Below are positions 40,215 to 50,196 of a stretch of DNA of 64,000 bases, one piece after another. How positions within the stretch are numbered: the first letter of the stretch is position 1; each line of letters starts with the position of its first letter. The notes beneath the pieces were generated by a model. That model was given only the letters and a program-made list of their open reading frames with translations, did no database searches and was not told the DNA's origin. The translations under genes and the position numbers were made by a program. The stretch is from Stenotrophomonas indicatrix (GTDB lineage: Bacteria > Pseudomonadota > Gammaproteobacteria > Xanthomonadales > Xanthomonadaceae), in contig NZ_PEJS01000001.1 of NCBI RefSeq assembly GCF_002750975.1, positions 930,001 to 994,000 of the forward strand. Reading direction: 5' to 3'.

Positions 40215-42437
40215 ATGCTCGCCTTACGCAACCTCCGTGTGGGATCCCGGCTTTCCGCCGGCTTCGGTCTGCTGTTGCTGTTCATCCTGGCCATTGTCGG
40301 CCTGGTGTTGTACGGAAACCATCTGAAGTCCGCCCAGTTCGAGAAAGTGGTGGGCGTGAACATGGTCAAGATGCGGTTGTTGAACGACATGCTCGATACC
40401 AACAACGCGGTGCTGATGCATCGTCGCCTGATGGTGATCAAGCGCGGCGAGGAGTTCGACAAGGATTACCAGCGGGCGCAGGAACTGAGCCGCACCTACG
40501 ACAGCATCTGGGACAAGTACGTCAAAATTCCCCGCGATGCCACCGGCGATACGCTGGTGGCGCAGATCGCGGCGGCGCGCAAGGCCACCGACGTCTCCAC
40601 TCAACAATTGCACGAGCGGATGAAGGCGGGCGACTACGACGGTGCAGCCACCGAGCTGCTGGCCGAGCACGGTCTGGCCACGGCCTGGAATGGAGCGATT
40701 TCCAGCCTGCTGCGGCACCAGGAAACCCTGACCGAACGCAGCCGTGAGGAATATCGCGCCACGGAAGCGTGGACGGGAACCCTGTCCATCGCCTTCGGTG
40801 TGCTCAGCCTGATTCTCGGCGCACTGGCCGCGTGGGCGATCACCCGCAGCCTGACCCGCCCCTTGGCGGGCGCGGTGAAGCTGGCCGATGGCATCGCCAA
40901 CGGTCGCTTGGACAACGTCATCGATGCCTCGGGCAACGACGAGGTGACCCAGTTGCTGAAGTCCATGCAGCGCATGCAGGGGCAGCTGCAGGCGGTGATG
41001 GCCGCGCAGGGCGAGATGGCGCGGCAGCACGATGATGGCAGCCTGGGTTATCGCATGGACGAGAGCGCCTTCCCCGGCGACTACGGGCGCATGGTGCATG
41101 ACACCAACGCGCTGGTGGGCTCGCACGTGCAGGTGCAGAACCGCTTGATCGAGGTGATGAAGCACTACGCACGCGGCGACCTGTCGGTGGACATGGATCG
41201 CCTGCCGGGCGAGAAGGCGGCGATCACCCAGGCCATGGACGAGACCAAATCGAGTCTGTCGGCCATCAACGGCGAGATCCGCCGGCTGGCCACAGCCGCG
41301 GCCGCAGGCGACTTCAGCCTGCGCGGTGACGAAGCACGCTTCGAGCATGATTTCGGCGAGATGGTGATCGGGCTGAACCGGTTGATGCAGACCACCGACG
41401 AGAACCTGGTGCAGGTGTCGAGCCTGCTGCAGGCGATCTCGCGCGGCGATCTGACCGTACGCATGCAGGGCGATTTCCACGGTGTGTTCGCCCGCATGCG
41501 CGACGACTGCAACGCGACCGTCGAGCAGCTGACCCAGATCGTCGGCCGTATCCAGGCCAGTGCATCCAGCATCAATCTGGCAGCGGGGGAGATTGCCTCC
41601 GGCAATACCGATCTGTCGCGGCGTACCGAGCAGCAGGCGGCCAACCTGGAAGAAACGGCAGCGTCGATGGAGGAGCTGACCTCCACGGTGAAGCAGAACG
41701 CCGAACACGCGCGCCAGGCCAACCAGCTGGCGATCGGTGCACATGGGGTGGCCTCGCAGGGCGGCGAGGTGGTCGGCCAGGTGGTGACCACCATGAGCGC
41801 CATCGAAGCGTCGTCGAAGAAGATCGCCGAGATCATCAGCGTGATCGATGGCATCGCTTTCCAGACCAACATCCTGGCGCTCAATGCCGCCGTGGAAGCG
41901 GCACGTGCGGGTGAGCAGGGCAGGGGCTTTGCGGTGGTGGCCAGCGAGGTGCGCACCTTGGCACAGCGCTCGGCGGGTGCGGCCAAGGAGATCAAGGGCC
42001 TGATCGAGGAGTCGGTGGGCAAGGTGTCCGACGGCTCGGCGCTGGTGCGTCAGGCCGGCACGACGATGGGCGAGATTGTCGCCTCGGTGCAGCGGGTGAC
42101 CGACATCATGGCGGAGATCTCTGCAGCCTCGCAGGAGCAGAGCTCGGGCATCGAGCAGGTCAACCAGACGGTGATGCAGATGGACGAAACCACTCAGCAG
42201 AACGCCGCGCTGGTGGAAGAGGCCAGCGCCGCTGCGCGGTCGATGGAAGAACAGGCCAACCTGCTGGCCGAGGCGGTGTCGGTGTTCCGCACCGGCGCTT
42301 CGGTGGCGGCGGCAGCGGTCCGTCCGATGTTGGCAGCGGTCGCTGCAAGCGTGCCGCCGGTGCGTCGCGTGACCGGGGTACCGCTACGGAATGCCCCGTC
42401 GCTCGCTGCCAACACGGGTGGGTGGGAAGAGTTCTAA
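40215..42437 (+). CDS. methyl-accepting chemotaxis protein with multiple HAMP units
   Basis: This 740-residue receptor has TM1 at residues 11-33, a periplasmic four-helix bundle, TM2 at about 185-210, then HAMP ([20 protein letters not shown]) and at least two further HAMP-like units ([32 protein letters not shown]). The kinase-control hairpin includes [20 protein letters not shown] near residue 545. The C-terminus GGWEEF resembles the NWETF-type pentapeptide that tethers CheR/CheB, suggesting full adaptation. RBS aaggga precedes ATG 40215. The ligand is unknown. A perfect terminator follows. No other chemotaxis genes are adjacent. Confidence 0.93.
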   Translation: MLALRNLRVGSRLSAGFGLLLLFILAIVGLVLYGNHLKSAQFEKVVGVNMVKMRLLNDMLDTNNAVLMHRRLMVIKRGEEFDKDYQRAQELSRTYDSIWDKYVKIPRDATGDTLVAQIAAARKATDVSTQQLHERMKAGDYDGAATELLAEHGLATAWNGAISSLLRHQETLTERSREEYRATEAWTGTLSIAFGVLSLILGALAAWAITRSLTRPLAGAVKLADGIANGRLDNVIDASGNDEVTQLLKSMQRMQGQLQAVMAAQGEMARQHDDGSLGYRMDESAFPGDYGRMVHDTNALVGSHVQVQNRLIEVMKHYARGDLSVDMDRLPGEKAAITQAMDETKSSLSAINGEIRRLATAAAAGDFSLRGDEARFEHDFGEMVIGLNRLMQTTDENLVQVSSLLQAISRGDLTVRMQGDFHGVFARMRDDCNATVEQLTQIVGRIQASASSINLAAGEIASGNTDLSRRTEQQAANLEETAASMEELTSTVKQNAEHARQANQLAIGAHGVASQGGEVVGQVVTTMSAIEASSKKIAEIISVIDGIAFQTNILALNAAVEAARAGEQGRGFAVVASEVRTLAQRSAGAAKEIKGLIEESVGKVSDGSALVRQAGTTMGEIVASVQRVTDIMAEISAASQEQSSGIEQVNQTVMQMDETTQQNAALVEEASAAARSMEEQANLLAEAVSVFRTGASVAAAAVRPMLAAVAASVPPVRRVTGVPLRNAPSLAANTGGWEEF

Positions 42438-42452
42438 GCCGGGTGGGAGACG

Positions 42453-42490
42453 GCGCCCATCGCGATGCTGGTCGCGATGGGCGCATTTTT
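42453..42490 (+). terminator. intrinsic terminator after the chemoreceptor gene
   Basis: A perfect 13-base stem (gcgcccatcgcga / tcgcgatgggcgc, 42453-42465 and 42472-42484) is followed by ATTTTT. Confidence 0.92.
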
Positions 42491-42597
42491 GTTTCCTGAA
42501 CCGATGATGGCCGTTGAGCGCCTGGAGACGTGGATTTCACCTGCAGTTGCCACGTGCAGGCAGACACTTGCCCCATACCGGAGCACAGGAGATGGCC

Positions 42598-42960
42598 ATG
42601 AAGACCTCGACTCGATTGATGGTGCTGGGCACCCTGCTGGCGGCCTCGTCCGTTGCTGGCGCACAGAATTACGGCCCGCGTGATGAAGGGCGCAAGTTCA
42701 ACGATGGCAGCCGCGTGGTCTGCAAGAACGTGGAAGTGCAGCGCAATACCCGCGATCCCAACCGCATCACCGGTACCGCTACGGGCGCCGTGGTCGGTGG
42801 TCTGCTGGGCAACCAGGTAGGCGGCGGCAATGGCAAGAAGCTGGCGACTGTCGCCGGTGCCGTGGCGGGCGGTGCAGCTGGGCGGCAGATCCAGGGCAAC
42901 CATCAGCAGAAGACTGGCGACCGCGTGGTCGAGCGCCGTTGTGAGCGCGTCTATCGCTGA
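42598..42960 (+). CDS. glycine-zipper 2TM outer-membrane-type protein
   Basis: This 120-residue protein has a signal peptide (MKTSTRLMVLGTLLAASSVAGA) and then a glycine-zipper segment of alternating small residues (TGAVVGGLLGNQVGGGNGKK, VAGAVAGGAAGRQIQG) like the 17-kDa antigen/SlyB family. These are small envelope proteins that insert in or associate with membranes. ATG 42598 is preferred over 42592 because AGGAG (42586-42590) is then seven bases away. It ends with RRCERVYR and is followed by a terminator. Confidence 0.8.
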   Translation: MKTSTRLMVLGTLLAASSVAGAQNYGPRDEGRKFNDGSRVVCKNVEVQRNTRDPNRITGTATGAVVGGLLGNQVGGGNGKKLATVAGAVAGGAAGRQIQGNHQQKTGDRVVERRCERVYR

Positions 42961-42999
42961 TCCCTCCATGCGATAACCCCTTCCACACTGCTGTACCCC

Positions 43000-43031
43000 G
43001 AACGCCGGCCCTGTGCCGGCGTTCTTCGTTT
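43000..43031 (+). terminator. intrinsic terminator after the glycine-zipper gene
   Basis: A ten-base perfect stem (gaacgccggc / gccggcgttc) with a five-base loop is followed by ttcgttt. Confidence 0.8.
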
Positions 43032-43096
43032 CCGGACCCGTTCCGTGGGGCAGGGCGCATGCCTATACTGCGCCGACCTCCAGGGATGAATCGCCA

Positions 43097-44467
43097 GTGA
43101 ACAAGTCGAGCGCTGTAGACCGTCGGGAACCGTCCGATGTTGCTGATGCAATGCCTCGCACGACAGCCAGCTACTCCCGCGTGCGTGACCGCACCGACGA
43201 GCTGGAGCTGTTCATTTCCGGCCTGCTCGCCTTCGCACTGCTCGCCGTGCCGGGCTACCTGTTCGATGCGTGGGCGCGCAGCAGCCTGCATACCGAAGGT
43301 GTCTATTTCCAGGCGCTGTGGTTCGCCTTCAGCATCGGCGTCGGCATGTGCTACGTGCTGGCGGTGGCCTTGATCATCCACTTGGCCGTGCGCGGCTACT
43401 GGATCGGCCTGATCGGCCTGAAATCGCACTTCCCCAACGGTATCGACTGGGATCGGTTGACGATGCTGGGGCCGTTCTCACGCGCGTTCCTGCAGCAGCG
43501 CGACGGCGGCCTCGACGGCACCATTGAACGCGCGGACCGGCTTGCCACCATGCTGTTCTCGACCACGCTGTTGTGCGTGCAGACCCTGGCCGGCACGCTG
43601 GTGGTAGCCATTGTCTCGCTTGGCGTGGCGATGGCCATCGGCGCCGCCTTCGGCGATGTCGATCGCATCACGCTGGGAATCGTTGCGGTGTTGATGCTCT
43701 GTCTGCTCGGTCTGGCGATGGTGCCGATGCTGCTGGAAAAGTCGATCGCGCGGCGTCGCGCGCGGGGCCTGGACACGGCACGGCAGGAGAAGCGACTGCA
43801 GTCGGTGCTGGCTGGCCTGCAGCGGGTACCCATGCTGCGCCTGCTGCAGACCATGCAGTGGACCCTGCAGAGCAACCTGCGCGGCCGCTCGTTCACGGTG
43901 ATCTATATTTCGGCGGTGATGCTGGCGATGGTGCTCGCCGCCCTGCAGGTCTATGGCTCGATGACGTTCTCGCTGTTCAACCGCTACAGCGTGCTGACCG
44001 AGGAGGCAGTGAACCACGGCATGCTGGGCGCGCACTACGAATCGCTGCGCTCGGCGCACGACCAGTTGCTGCCTTATCCGATGATTCCGGCCGATACCAT
44101 CAGTGCATCGCGGTTGCGCCTGTTCATTCCCCATCGGCCGCAGCGTGACAACCCGGTGGCGCGACAGCGCTGCGCCGGTGGTGCACGCAACGAAGCGCAG
44201 GGCGCACTGGCCGCGACAGCAGCGGTGAACTGCATGGCCACGCTGTGGACGGTGCAGCTCGACGGCGGCAAGGTCGACCTGCACGATTTCGTGCCGATGG
44301 AACGCCGCGACCTGGACATGCGCGGGCTGGTGGGCTATCTCCCGATGGCGGACCTGAAGCCGGGCCGGCATGACCTGCGACTGGTCTGGAACGTGGACGG
44401 CGGCGAACGCGGCCCCAGCCGTCGTCGCGAATACAGCATCCCGTTCTGGTACGCGCCGGAGCCGTAA
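43097..44467 (+). CDS. integral membrane protein of unknown function
   Basis: This 456-residue protein starts at GTG 43097, with AGGGATG-type ribosome site upstream. It has two N-terminal membrane spans (about residues 37-58 and 72-98), two more in the middle (about 155-180 and 190-212) and one near 275 (VIYISAVMLAMVLAALQVYG), followed by a C-terminal extracytoplasmic domain of about 170 residues with two Cys (RQRCAGG, VNCMATL). The C-terminal part looks beta-rich (LKPGRHDLRLVWNVDGG). No family was recognised. A shared inverted repeat ends this gene and the convergent transporter operon. Confidence 0.7.
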   Translation: MNKSSAVDRREPSDVADAMPRTTASYSRVRDRTDELELFISGLLAFALLAVPGYLFDAWARSSLHTEGVYFQALWFAFSIGVGMCYVLAVALIIHLAVRGYWIGLIGLKSHFPNGIDWDRLTMLGPFSRAFLQQRDGGLDGTIERADRLATMLFSTTLLCVQTLAGTLVVAIVSLGVAMAIGAAFGDVDRITLGIVAVLMLCLLGLAMVPMLLEKSIARRRARGLDTARQEKRLQSVLAGLQRVPMLRLLQTMQWTLQSNLRGRSFTVIYISAVMLAMVLAALQVYGSMTFSLFNRYSVLTEEAVNHGMLGAHYESLRSAHDQLLPYPMIPADTISASRLRLFIPHRPQRDNPVARQRCAGGARNEAQGALAATAAVNCMATLWTVQLDGGKVDLHDFVPMERRDLDMRGLVGYLPMADLKPGRHDLRLVWNVDGGERGPSRRREYSIPFWYAPEP

Positions 44468-44542
44468 AAGGAGACGGAGGGGATTAAGTCGATTTCTCCC
44501 TCTCCGTGCCAGCTACGACTTAATCCCCTTCGTCCCCTTTGG
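44466..44542. terminator. bidirectional terminator between convergent genes
   Basis: A long inverted repeat has perfect core arms ggggattaagtcg (44479-44491) and cgacttaatcccc (44516-44528), extended by aaggagacgga / ttcgtcccctt. It lies at the convergent ends and the right arm is inside the last codons of the permease gene. Confidence 0.75.
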
Positions 44543-45640
44543 GCTGTGCAGACGCCAGAGGGCGAGGGCGCCGTACAGCACCAGCAGCACGGCCAGGGTG
44601 ATCAGTTCGCGGCTGACCTCGGCCAGGCTGGCGTCCATCTGGTTCAGGCGCACCATCAGGTTGATGCCGGAGGTGGTCGGCAGCAGCTGCGCCAGCCACA
44701 CCAGCGGGCGCGGGGTCATCACCGCCGGCCACGACAGGCTGGCCAGGAAGAACAGCGGGATCGAGGTGGCGATGATGTACTGGAAGGCGCGTTCGCGCGT
44801 GCGGAAGAAGCTGCCGACGAACAGGCCGAACGCCACCGTGGCAGCGATGAACAGGGTGCCGCCGAGTAGCTGGCCGAGCGGGTTGCCGCCACGCGGATAG
44901 TCCTGCACCCAGGCGGTGAAGCCGGCATACCAGAACAGCCCGAACAGCCCGATCAGGCCGAAGCCAAGGGCCATGCCGGTCAGGGTGGGCAGGTCGAACT
45001 GCAGGCGCCGGCCCAGCACCAGCCGGCGACCGCCGAGCAGCACGCCGATGCCCATCAGCAGCGTCTGGTGCACGATCAGTTCGGCCACGCCGGGCACGAT
45101 CGCGCTGCCATAGCCTTCCTGCGTGTTGAACAAGGGCCGCTGCACGAGGGTGACCGGTGGTGCCTGTGGCGCGCCCATGAACGCGGCCTGGGTGACCGCC
45201 GCCTCACGGCCGAACGCACCCAGTGCATCGGCCACGCTGCCCAGTACCCAGCTGGCGCGGCCAAGATAGGCGCCGTTGCCGAGCAGCACCAGTTTGGCCG
45301 GATGCCCGCGCAGGATGTCGCGTTCCAGGTTGGCCGGGATAAGCACGATGCCTTCGGCATGGCCGGCCTCCAGCTGTGCGCGAGCTTCCTGCAGGTCGGC
45401 CGGTTGCCCGACCACATGGGCCACGCGCAGCGAATCGAGCTTGCGCAGCAGCTCGCGGCTGGTCGCGCTGTGGTCTTCATCGACGACCAGCACGGGCAGG
45501 TTGCCGGCCACCTGGTGGCGATAGGCGGCGGGGTAGAAGAACGAGTACAGAATCACCGCGCCGACCATCACCACGATCGCGTAGCGATCGCAGAGCACGG
45601 CCAACAGGGTCTGTCGCAGGCTGTGCCAGATCCGGCTCAT
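44513..45640 (-). CDS. ABC-2 type export permease (second)
   Basis: This 375-residue ABC-2 permease of the YhhJ type has an N-terminal span (AIVVMVGAVILYSFFYPAAY), then a large extracytoplasmic domain (VLVVDEDHSATSRELLRKLD…) and five C-terminal spans with the ABC-2 signature region (ATSIPLFFLASLSWPAVMTP). The start overlaps the preceding permease by four bases (ATGA). It is the fourth gene of the TolC-HlyD-permease-permease operon. No ATPase domain is fused to it. Confidence 0.85.
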   Translation of the reverse strand: MSRIWHSLRQTLLAVLCDRYAIVVMVGAVILYSFFYPAAYRHQVAGNLPVLVVDEDHSATSRELLRKLDSLRVAHVVGQPADLQEARAQLEAGHAEGIVLIPANLERDILRGHPAKLVLLGNGAYLGRASWVLGSVADALGAFGREAAVTQAAFMGAPQAPPVTLVQRPLFNTQEGYGSAIVPGVAELIVHQTLLMGIGVLLGGRRLVLGRRLQFDLPTLTGMALGFGLIGLFGLFWYAGFTAWVQDYPRGGNPLGQLLGGTLFIAATVAFGLFVGSFFRTRERAFQYIIATSIPLFFLASLSWPAVMTPRPLVWLAQLLPTTSGINLMVRLNQMDASLAEVSRELITLAVLLVLYGALALWRLHSPKGTKGIKS

Positions 45641-46824
45641 GCGCCTGCCCCGGCCGGTTGCGCGGCCTGCGGCGTGCGCGCGAACGCCAGCAGGCGCCAG
45701 CCGCCGATGCCGCCAGCCACCACGATCATCAGCAGCAGCGTGGCCAGCGGCCATAGCGACACCGCCAACGGCGAGCCGATGAACTGCTGCTGGGTCTGCA
45801 GCTTGATGTAGGCGCTGAGCGGCAGCAGCAGGTGCCAGACGCGGGTGAACAACGGTGCGTCGATCACCGGGAACGTGGCGCTGGAGAACGCCAGCGCCGT
45901 GCCGATGCTCAGGCCCACGGCGGACAGGGCCGTGCCCATGTCGCGGGTAACGCCAACGAAGAACAGGGCATAGGCCGCGGTGGCCAGGTAGAACAGCGGC
46001 TGTGCGAGCAGCAGCAGAAGCACGCTGCCAGCGATGCCGTCGCCACGCAGCCAGGCCAGGTAGGCCGCGCCCAGCGCGCCGTACAACGAGAACAGCAGCA
46101 CGTAGGGCAGCACCTTGCCTGCAATGGCCGACCATGGTGCATGGCCCAGCCAGGCGGGCAGGGTACCGTCGCGGATCTCACGGCCGAGGCTGCCGGCCAC
46201 GGCCAGCGCCAGTACCAGCGACAGTACCGCCGGGAAGATCAGTGGCAGCAGGAACAGCTCGTAGCTGCGCGCCGGATTGAACAGGATGTCCGACTGCACC
46301 GCGATGGGTGCGGCACGCAGCTTGCCCGGCCCGACCTGCAGGCCGATGCGTTCGCGCAGCAACCGCGCGTTCCACGCAGAGACCGCGTCGCCGATATCCC
46401 GCGCGGCGGACTGGCCGGTGGTCATGTAGGTGGCGTTGTAATAGGAAAACACCGTGCCCTGCCGGCCGCGCAGCGCCTGGCGGGTCACATCGCGCGGCAC
46501 CAGCACCACCGCGAACACCTCCAGCCGACGCAGCTGCGCGCGCGCCTCATCCATATCGACCGGTTGGCTTGCGATGCGCACGCCGGGGCTGGCGTCGAGC
46601 ATGCGCAGCAGCAGGCGGCTGTCGCTGCTGTGGTCAAGGTCGACCACGGCAATCGGCACATCGCGCATCACCGATGCGGAGAACATCCAGGCCATCACCA
46701 CCAGCATCAACAGTGGCAGCACGGTGACCAGCGCCAGGTCCGCACGGCTGCTGCGCAACCGGCGCAGTTCGCGCTGCCATGAGCTGCCGAAGCTGCTGCG
46801 GCTGGTGTTCAGTGCTGCGGCCAT
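45637..46824 (-). CDS. ABC-2 type export permease (first)
   Basis: This 395-residue ABC-2 permease has one N-terminal span (ALVTVLPLLMLVVMAWMF), an extracytoplasmic domain beginning VPIAVVDLDHSSDSRLLLRM, and a C-terminal bundle of about five spans (LLPLIFPAVLSLVLALAVAG…). It is paralogous in layout to the next gene, so the two probably form a heterodimeric membrane core. It overlaps the HlyD gene's 3' end by 16 bases. There is no nucleotide-binding domain. Confidence 0.85.
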   Translation of the reverse strand: MAAALNTSRSSFGSSWQRELRRLRSSRADLALVTVLPLLMLVVMAWMFSASVMRDVPIAVVDLDHSSDSRLLLRMLDASPGVRIASQPVDMDEARAQLRRLEVFAVVLVPRDVTRQALRGRQGTVFSYYNATYMTTGQSAARDIGDAVSAWNARLLRERIGLQVGPGKLRAAPIAVQSDILFNPARSYELFLLPLIFPAVLSLVLALAVAGSLGREIRDGTLPAWLGHAPWSAIAGKVLPYVLLFSLYGALGAAYLAWLRGDGIAGSVLLLLLAQPLFYLATAAYALFFVGVTRDMGTALSAVGLSIGTALAFSSATFPVIDAPLFTRVWHLLLPLSAYIKLQTQQQFIGSPLAVSLWPLATLLLMIVVAGGIGGWRLLAFARTPQAAQPAGAGA

Positions 46825-47822
46825 GCGAACAGCACGCTCATGCCGGGGCGGAAGCCCTCGATGCGGCGTACCGGGCGCACGCGCACTTCGAAGCTGCGCA
46901 CGTCATAGCCCGATGACTGGCGGGTCGTGCGCCAGGTGGCGTAGTCGCCTGCGGGATTGATGAAGTAGACCTCGAACTCACCGTCCTTGCCGAGTGCCGG
47001 CACGCTGCCCTGCAGCTTGCTGCCGACCTTCAGGCCCTGCATCTGCGATTCGCGCAGGTTCATCGACACCCACATGCGGTCGATGTCGACCAGAGTGAAC
47101 ACCGGGTAGCCGGCTGGTACCAGTTCGCCCGGGTCGGCCATGCGCTTGTTGATCTCGCCGGCCACCGGCGCGCGGCCTTCCACTTCAACGCGCGCGGCGT
47201 TGACTTCCGCCACCGCGCCCTGGGCCTGCTGCACCTGGCCCTGCGCGGCACGCTTGTCCTGTTCGCGCGCGCCGGTCAACGCCATGTCGTACTGGGCGCG
47301 TGCGGCGCGGGCCAGTTCGCGCGAGCTGGTGGCCTGGGCCGCCGCTTCATCGCGCTTCTGCCGGGTCATCACCCCTTCGTTGAACAGGTTCTGCACGCGC
47401 CGGTAGGTGGCATCGGCAAGCGTGGCACCGGCCTCGGCGCGCTTCCAGTTGGCTTCGGCTGCGCGGATGTCTTCGCTGCGTGCGCCTTCGGCAGCCTTGT
47501 CGGCCACCGCCTGCGCCGCAGCCAGTGCGCCGTGCGCCTGCTGTTCCTTGGCTGCCACTTCGGGGCTGTCGAGCAGGAACAGCACCTGCCCGGCCTGCAC
47601 GCGATCGCCCTCGCGGACCTTCAGTTCGGCCACGCGCGCGGTGATCTTGGCGGACACGTTGAGGGTGTCGGCGTCGGCCATGCCCTGGATCTGGTCGGCG
47701 GGGCTGCGCCAGGCCAGCCACAGGCCCAGCGCCACCGCCACCAGCAGCACCACCAGCAGAATCGGCCCCAGCCGGCGCTTGCCCGGGGGCGTCGTTGCTT
47801 CGTCGTGCAACACATCACTCAT
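46809..47822 (-). CDS. HlyD/EmrA-type periplasmic adaptor protein
   Basis: This 337-residue membrane-fusion protein has one N-terminal membrane anchor (LGPILLVVLLVAVALGLWLA), a lipoyl half-motif (VSAKITARVAELKVREGDRV), a long coiled coil (about residues 85-205), the second lipoyl half (VEGRAPVAGEINKRMADPGE) and a beta-barrel domain. It bridges the inner-membrane permeases and the TolC-type channel. ATG 47822 is used; a TTG two codons earlier is less likely. It overlaps the TolC gene by eight bases. Confidence 0.9.
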   Translation of the reverse strand: MSDVLHDEATTPPGKRRLGPILLVVLLVAVALGLWLAWRSPADQIQGMADADTLNVSAKITARVAELKVREGDRVQAGQVLFLLDSPEVAAKEQQAHGALAAAQAVADKAAEGARSEDIRAAEANWKRAEAGATLADATYRRVQNLFNEGVMTRQKRDEAAAQATSSRELARAARAQYDMALTGAREQDKRAAQGQVQQAQGAVAEVNAARVEVEGRAPVAGEINKRMADPGELVPAGYPVFTLVDIDRMWVSMNLRESQMQGLKVGSKLQGSVPALGKDGEFEVYFINPAGDYATWRTTRQSSGYDVRSFEVRVRPVRRIEGFRPGMSVLFAWPQH

Positions 47823-49218
47823 GATCAATTACCTCGTCTGCACGCCGCCGATGGTCTTCGAAGCGGTCCATCTGTCCACTCACCTCGAGCAGTTGTGCCA
47901 AGGCGATATCGTATTGGTAGGCGGCCTGCGCACGTTCGACGCGGGCACCGCCAAGACCGAGCCGTGCGTCGATCACGTCCAGCGAGGTGGCCTGGCCTTC
48001 GCGGAAGGCCAGCTCCTGCAGGCGCAGGTTCTCGTCGGCCTGGACGATGCTGCTGTCCAGCAGCACGAACTGCTGGCGTGCGGTTTCCAGCTCGTTCCAG
48101 GCCTTGCGCACACCCAGCGCGACCTGGTTCTCGGCCTCGCGCAGGCCGGCCTCAGCCTGTTCCTGCTGCGCGCGTGCCGCACTTATCTGTGCCGGCCGTG
48201 AGTTCGGCGACAGGAAGGTGTACTTCAGGCCGATGCCGAACGCCCAGTCCGGATCGGTCAGCATTTCGTCGCGGCGGCGGAAGTCGTACTGGCCGAACAG
48301 GAATACCGTTGGCTTCAGCTTGGCCTGCTGCACGCGCACGCCCTGTTCGGCCTGCGCCACGATCGCCCGCAGGCGGGCGATCTGCGGCTGCCGTGCCTGC
48401 GCGGTACGCTCGAAGGTGGCGACCGGTTCCAGCGGCGCGCGCTGCACGAACAGCGGCGACAGCGGCTGCACATCGCCGCCACTGCGCAACAGCGTGGCCA
48501 GCGCAGCCTTCAGCGTGGCCAGATCATTGAGCGTCTTCTGATACTCGCGCTCGGCCTTGTCGCGGGCGACGGTGGCCTGCAGGCGCTGCGCACGCGTGGC
48601 GAAGCCTTCGCGTTCCAGTTTCTCGGCATCGGACAGGTGGCGGTTCAAGCCATCGCGCACGTCGCGGCGCACGACCACTGCCTGTTCGGCCAAGCGCTGA
48701 CCGAAGTAGGCCTGGGCCAGTTGCACGGTCAGCGACTGCCGCTGCGCTTCGCGCTCGGCGCTGGCCTGTTCGCTGGCCGCGCCGGCAGCACGCTGCGCGG
48801 CCGGGATCAGGCCGCCGGTGTACAGCGGCAGCACCGCAGTGACCACCGGCCGTGTGCGCCAGTCGCGCTCGGTGAACGACAGCGGTGAGTCGATGCCAAA
48901 GGCTTCGGCCACCGGCGCCAGCGAGCCCAGCGGCAGGGTCAGGGTCTTCTGGAACTGCAGCCGCCGCACTTCGCCGGTGATCTCCGGCAGGCGCAGCAGG
49001 CGGGTGGCCTCGTGCAGGTCTTCCTTGTTGCGCACGCCGGCATCAGCAGCGGCCAGCGCGTCGGAGACCTGTTCCAGACGCTGCCGCGCCTGTTCCCATT
49101 CCAGTGCAGGAGGCGCGCTGGTCTGTGCCGCTGCAGCCAGCGGCAGGCTGGCCAGCAAGGCCAGGCCGGCAGCGCCGAGCGCGCGATGCATCCTTGTCCG
49201 TGGGCAGCTCAGGCGCAT
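47815..49218 (-). CDS. TolC family outer membrane efflux protein
   Basis: This 467-residue outer-membrane channel has a signal peptide (about residues 1-31, ending AAAAQ) and two repeats of long amphipathic helices and short strands typical of TolC/OprM (YTGGLIPAAQRAAGAASEQA in repeat one; DPDWAFGIGLKYTFLSPNSR and GQATSLDVIDARLGLGGARV in repeat two). ATG 49218 has AGGAA well spaced upstream (on the minus strand). It is the first gene of the four-gene export operon. No lipobox, so not lipidated. Confidence 0.9.
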   Translation of the reverse strand: MRLSCPRTRMHRALGAAGLALLASLPLAAAAQTSAPPALEWEQARQRLEQVSDALAAADAGVRNKEDLHEATRLLRLPEITGEVRRLQFQKTLTLPLGSLAPVAEAFGIDSPLSFTERDWRTRPVVTAVLPLYTGGLIPAAQRAAGAASEQASAEREAQRQSLTVQLAQAYFGQRLAEQAVVVRRDVRDGLNRHLSDAEKLEREGFATRAQRLQATVARDKAEREYQKTLNDLATLKAALATLLRSGGDVQPLSPLFVQRAPLEPVATFERTAQARQPQIARLRAIVAQAEQGVRVQQAKLKPTVFLFGQYDFRRRDEMLTDPDWAFGIGLKYTFLSPNSRPAQISAARAQQEQAEAGLREAENQVALGVRKAWNELETARQQFVLLDSSIVQADENLRLQELAFREGQATSLDVIDARLGLGGARVERAQAAYQYDIALAQLLEVSGQMDRFEDHRRRADEVIDHE

Positions 49219-49302
49219 GCCGTTCCTGTAGTGAAGAAGTGGGCAAACGGTAGTGGTCCGCGCGTGAAGCCGGGGTCTGCGGTGGTCTGGATCATGCTCT
49301 TT

Positions 49303-50196
49303 TCAACGTAGGGTATTGCCCGCGGCGGTACGCAGCGCGTGGGTGATGTGTTGCAACGTGCTCGAACGCACGGCGGCATGCTGCCAGAACAAGGGTACGT
49401 CGAGCCAGCGACGCGGTTCCAGCACCACTATCTGTCCGGCCTCTGCCGCTGGCGTGACCAGGGCCTCCGGTGCCAGGCACCAGCCAAGCCCACGCGCGGC
49501 AGCATCGACGAAGCCGGTGGAGGAGGGCAGGTAGTGTACGGGCGGTTGCATTCGCGCGCGGGTGAGCCTGCGCAGGAAACGCCATTGCAGTTCATCCTTG
49601 CGGTTGAACACGATCATCGGCGCCGAGGCCAATGCTTCGGCCTGCATGCCCGCGCTGAAGTGGCGGCGCGCAAATGCCGGTGAGGCGATGGCGCGGTAGC
49701 GCATCGCGCCCAGCGAATGCACGTTGCAGCCCTTCAGCGGCCTGCGTTCGGCGGTGACCGCGCCAAGCACGCTGCCAGTGCGCAGCAGTTCCAGGGTGTG
49801 GTCCTGGTCGTCCATGCGCAGGTCGAACAGGTAGCCGTGGCGCTGGTGCAGCTCGGCGATGGCGGCGACGAACCAGGTGTCCAGCGAATCGTCGTTGACC
49901 GCCAGCGGAATCGGCGTACGGGTGGCATCGCTGCCGCGTTCCGGCAGCAGTTCGGCAAGCGCTTCAGCCTGCAGTGCCTGCATCGGCCGCACCCGCCGCA
50001 GCAGCACTTCGCCGGCAGCGGTAGGCCGGCACGGGGCCTGGCGCACCACCAGCACCTGGCCCAGCCGGTCCTCAAGCGCCTTGATCCGTTGCGACAACGC
50101 CGACGGGCTGATCGACAGGCGGCGTGCGGCGGCCTCGAAGCTGCCTTCTTCGAGCACGGCGGTGAAGGCGCTCAACTGCGGATGTACCAGGTCCAC
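49303..50196 (-). CDS. argP: LysR-type regulator ArgP
   Basis: This 297-residue LysR regulator starts at GTG 50196 (VDLVHPQLSAFTAVLEEGSF). The winged helix contains AAARRLSISPSALSQRIKAL. The effector domain has NRKDELQWRFLRRLTRARMQ and the STGFVDAAARGLGWCLAPEA block, both typical of ArgP (IciA), the lysine/arginine-responsive activator of argO. It is divergent from an argO-like exporter gene, the standard arrangement, so function is well supported by context. Confidence 0.92.
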   Translation of the reverse strand: MDLVHPQLSAFTAVLEEGSFEAAARRLSISPSALSQRIKALEDRLGQVLVVRQAPCRPTAAGEVLLRRVRPMQALQAEALAELLPERGSDATRTPIPLAVNDDSLDTWFVAAIAELHQRHGYLFDLRMDDQDHTLELLRTGSVLGAVTAERRPLKGCNVHSLGAMRYRAIASPAFARRHFSAGMQAEALASAPMIVFNRKDELQWRFLRRLTRARMQPPVHYLPSSTGFVDAAARGLGWCLAPEALVTPAAEAGQIVVLEPRRWLDVPLFWQHAAVRSSTLQHITHALRTAAGNTLR

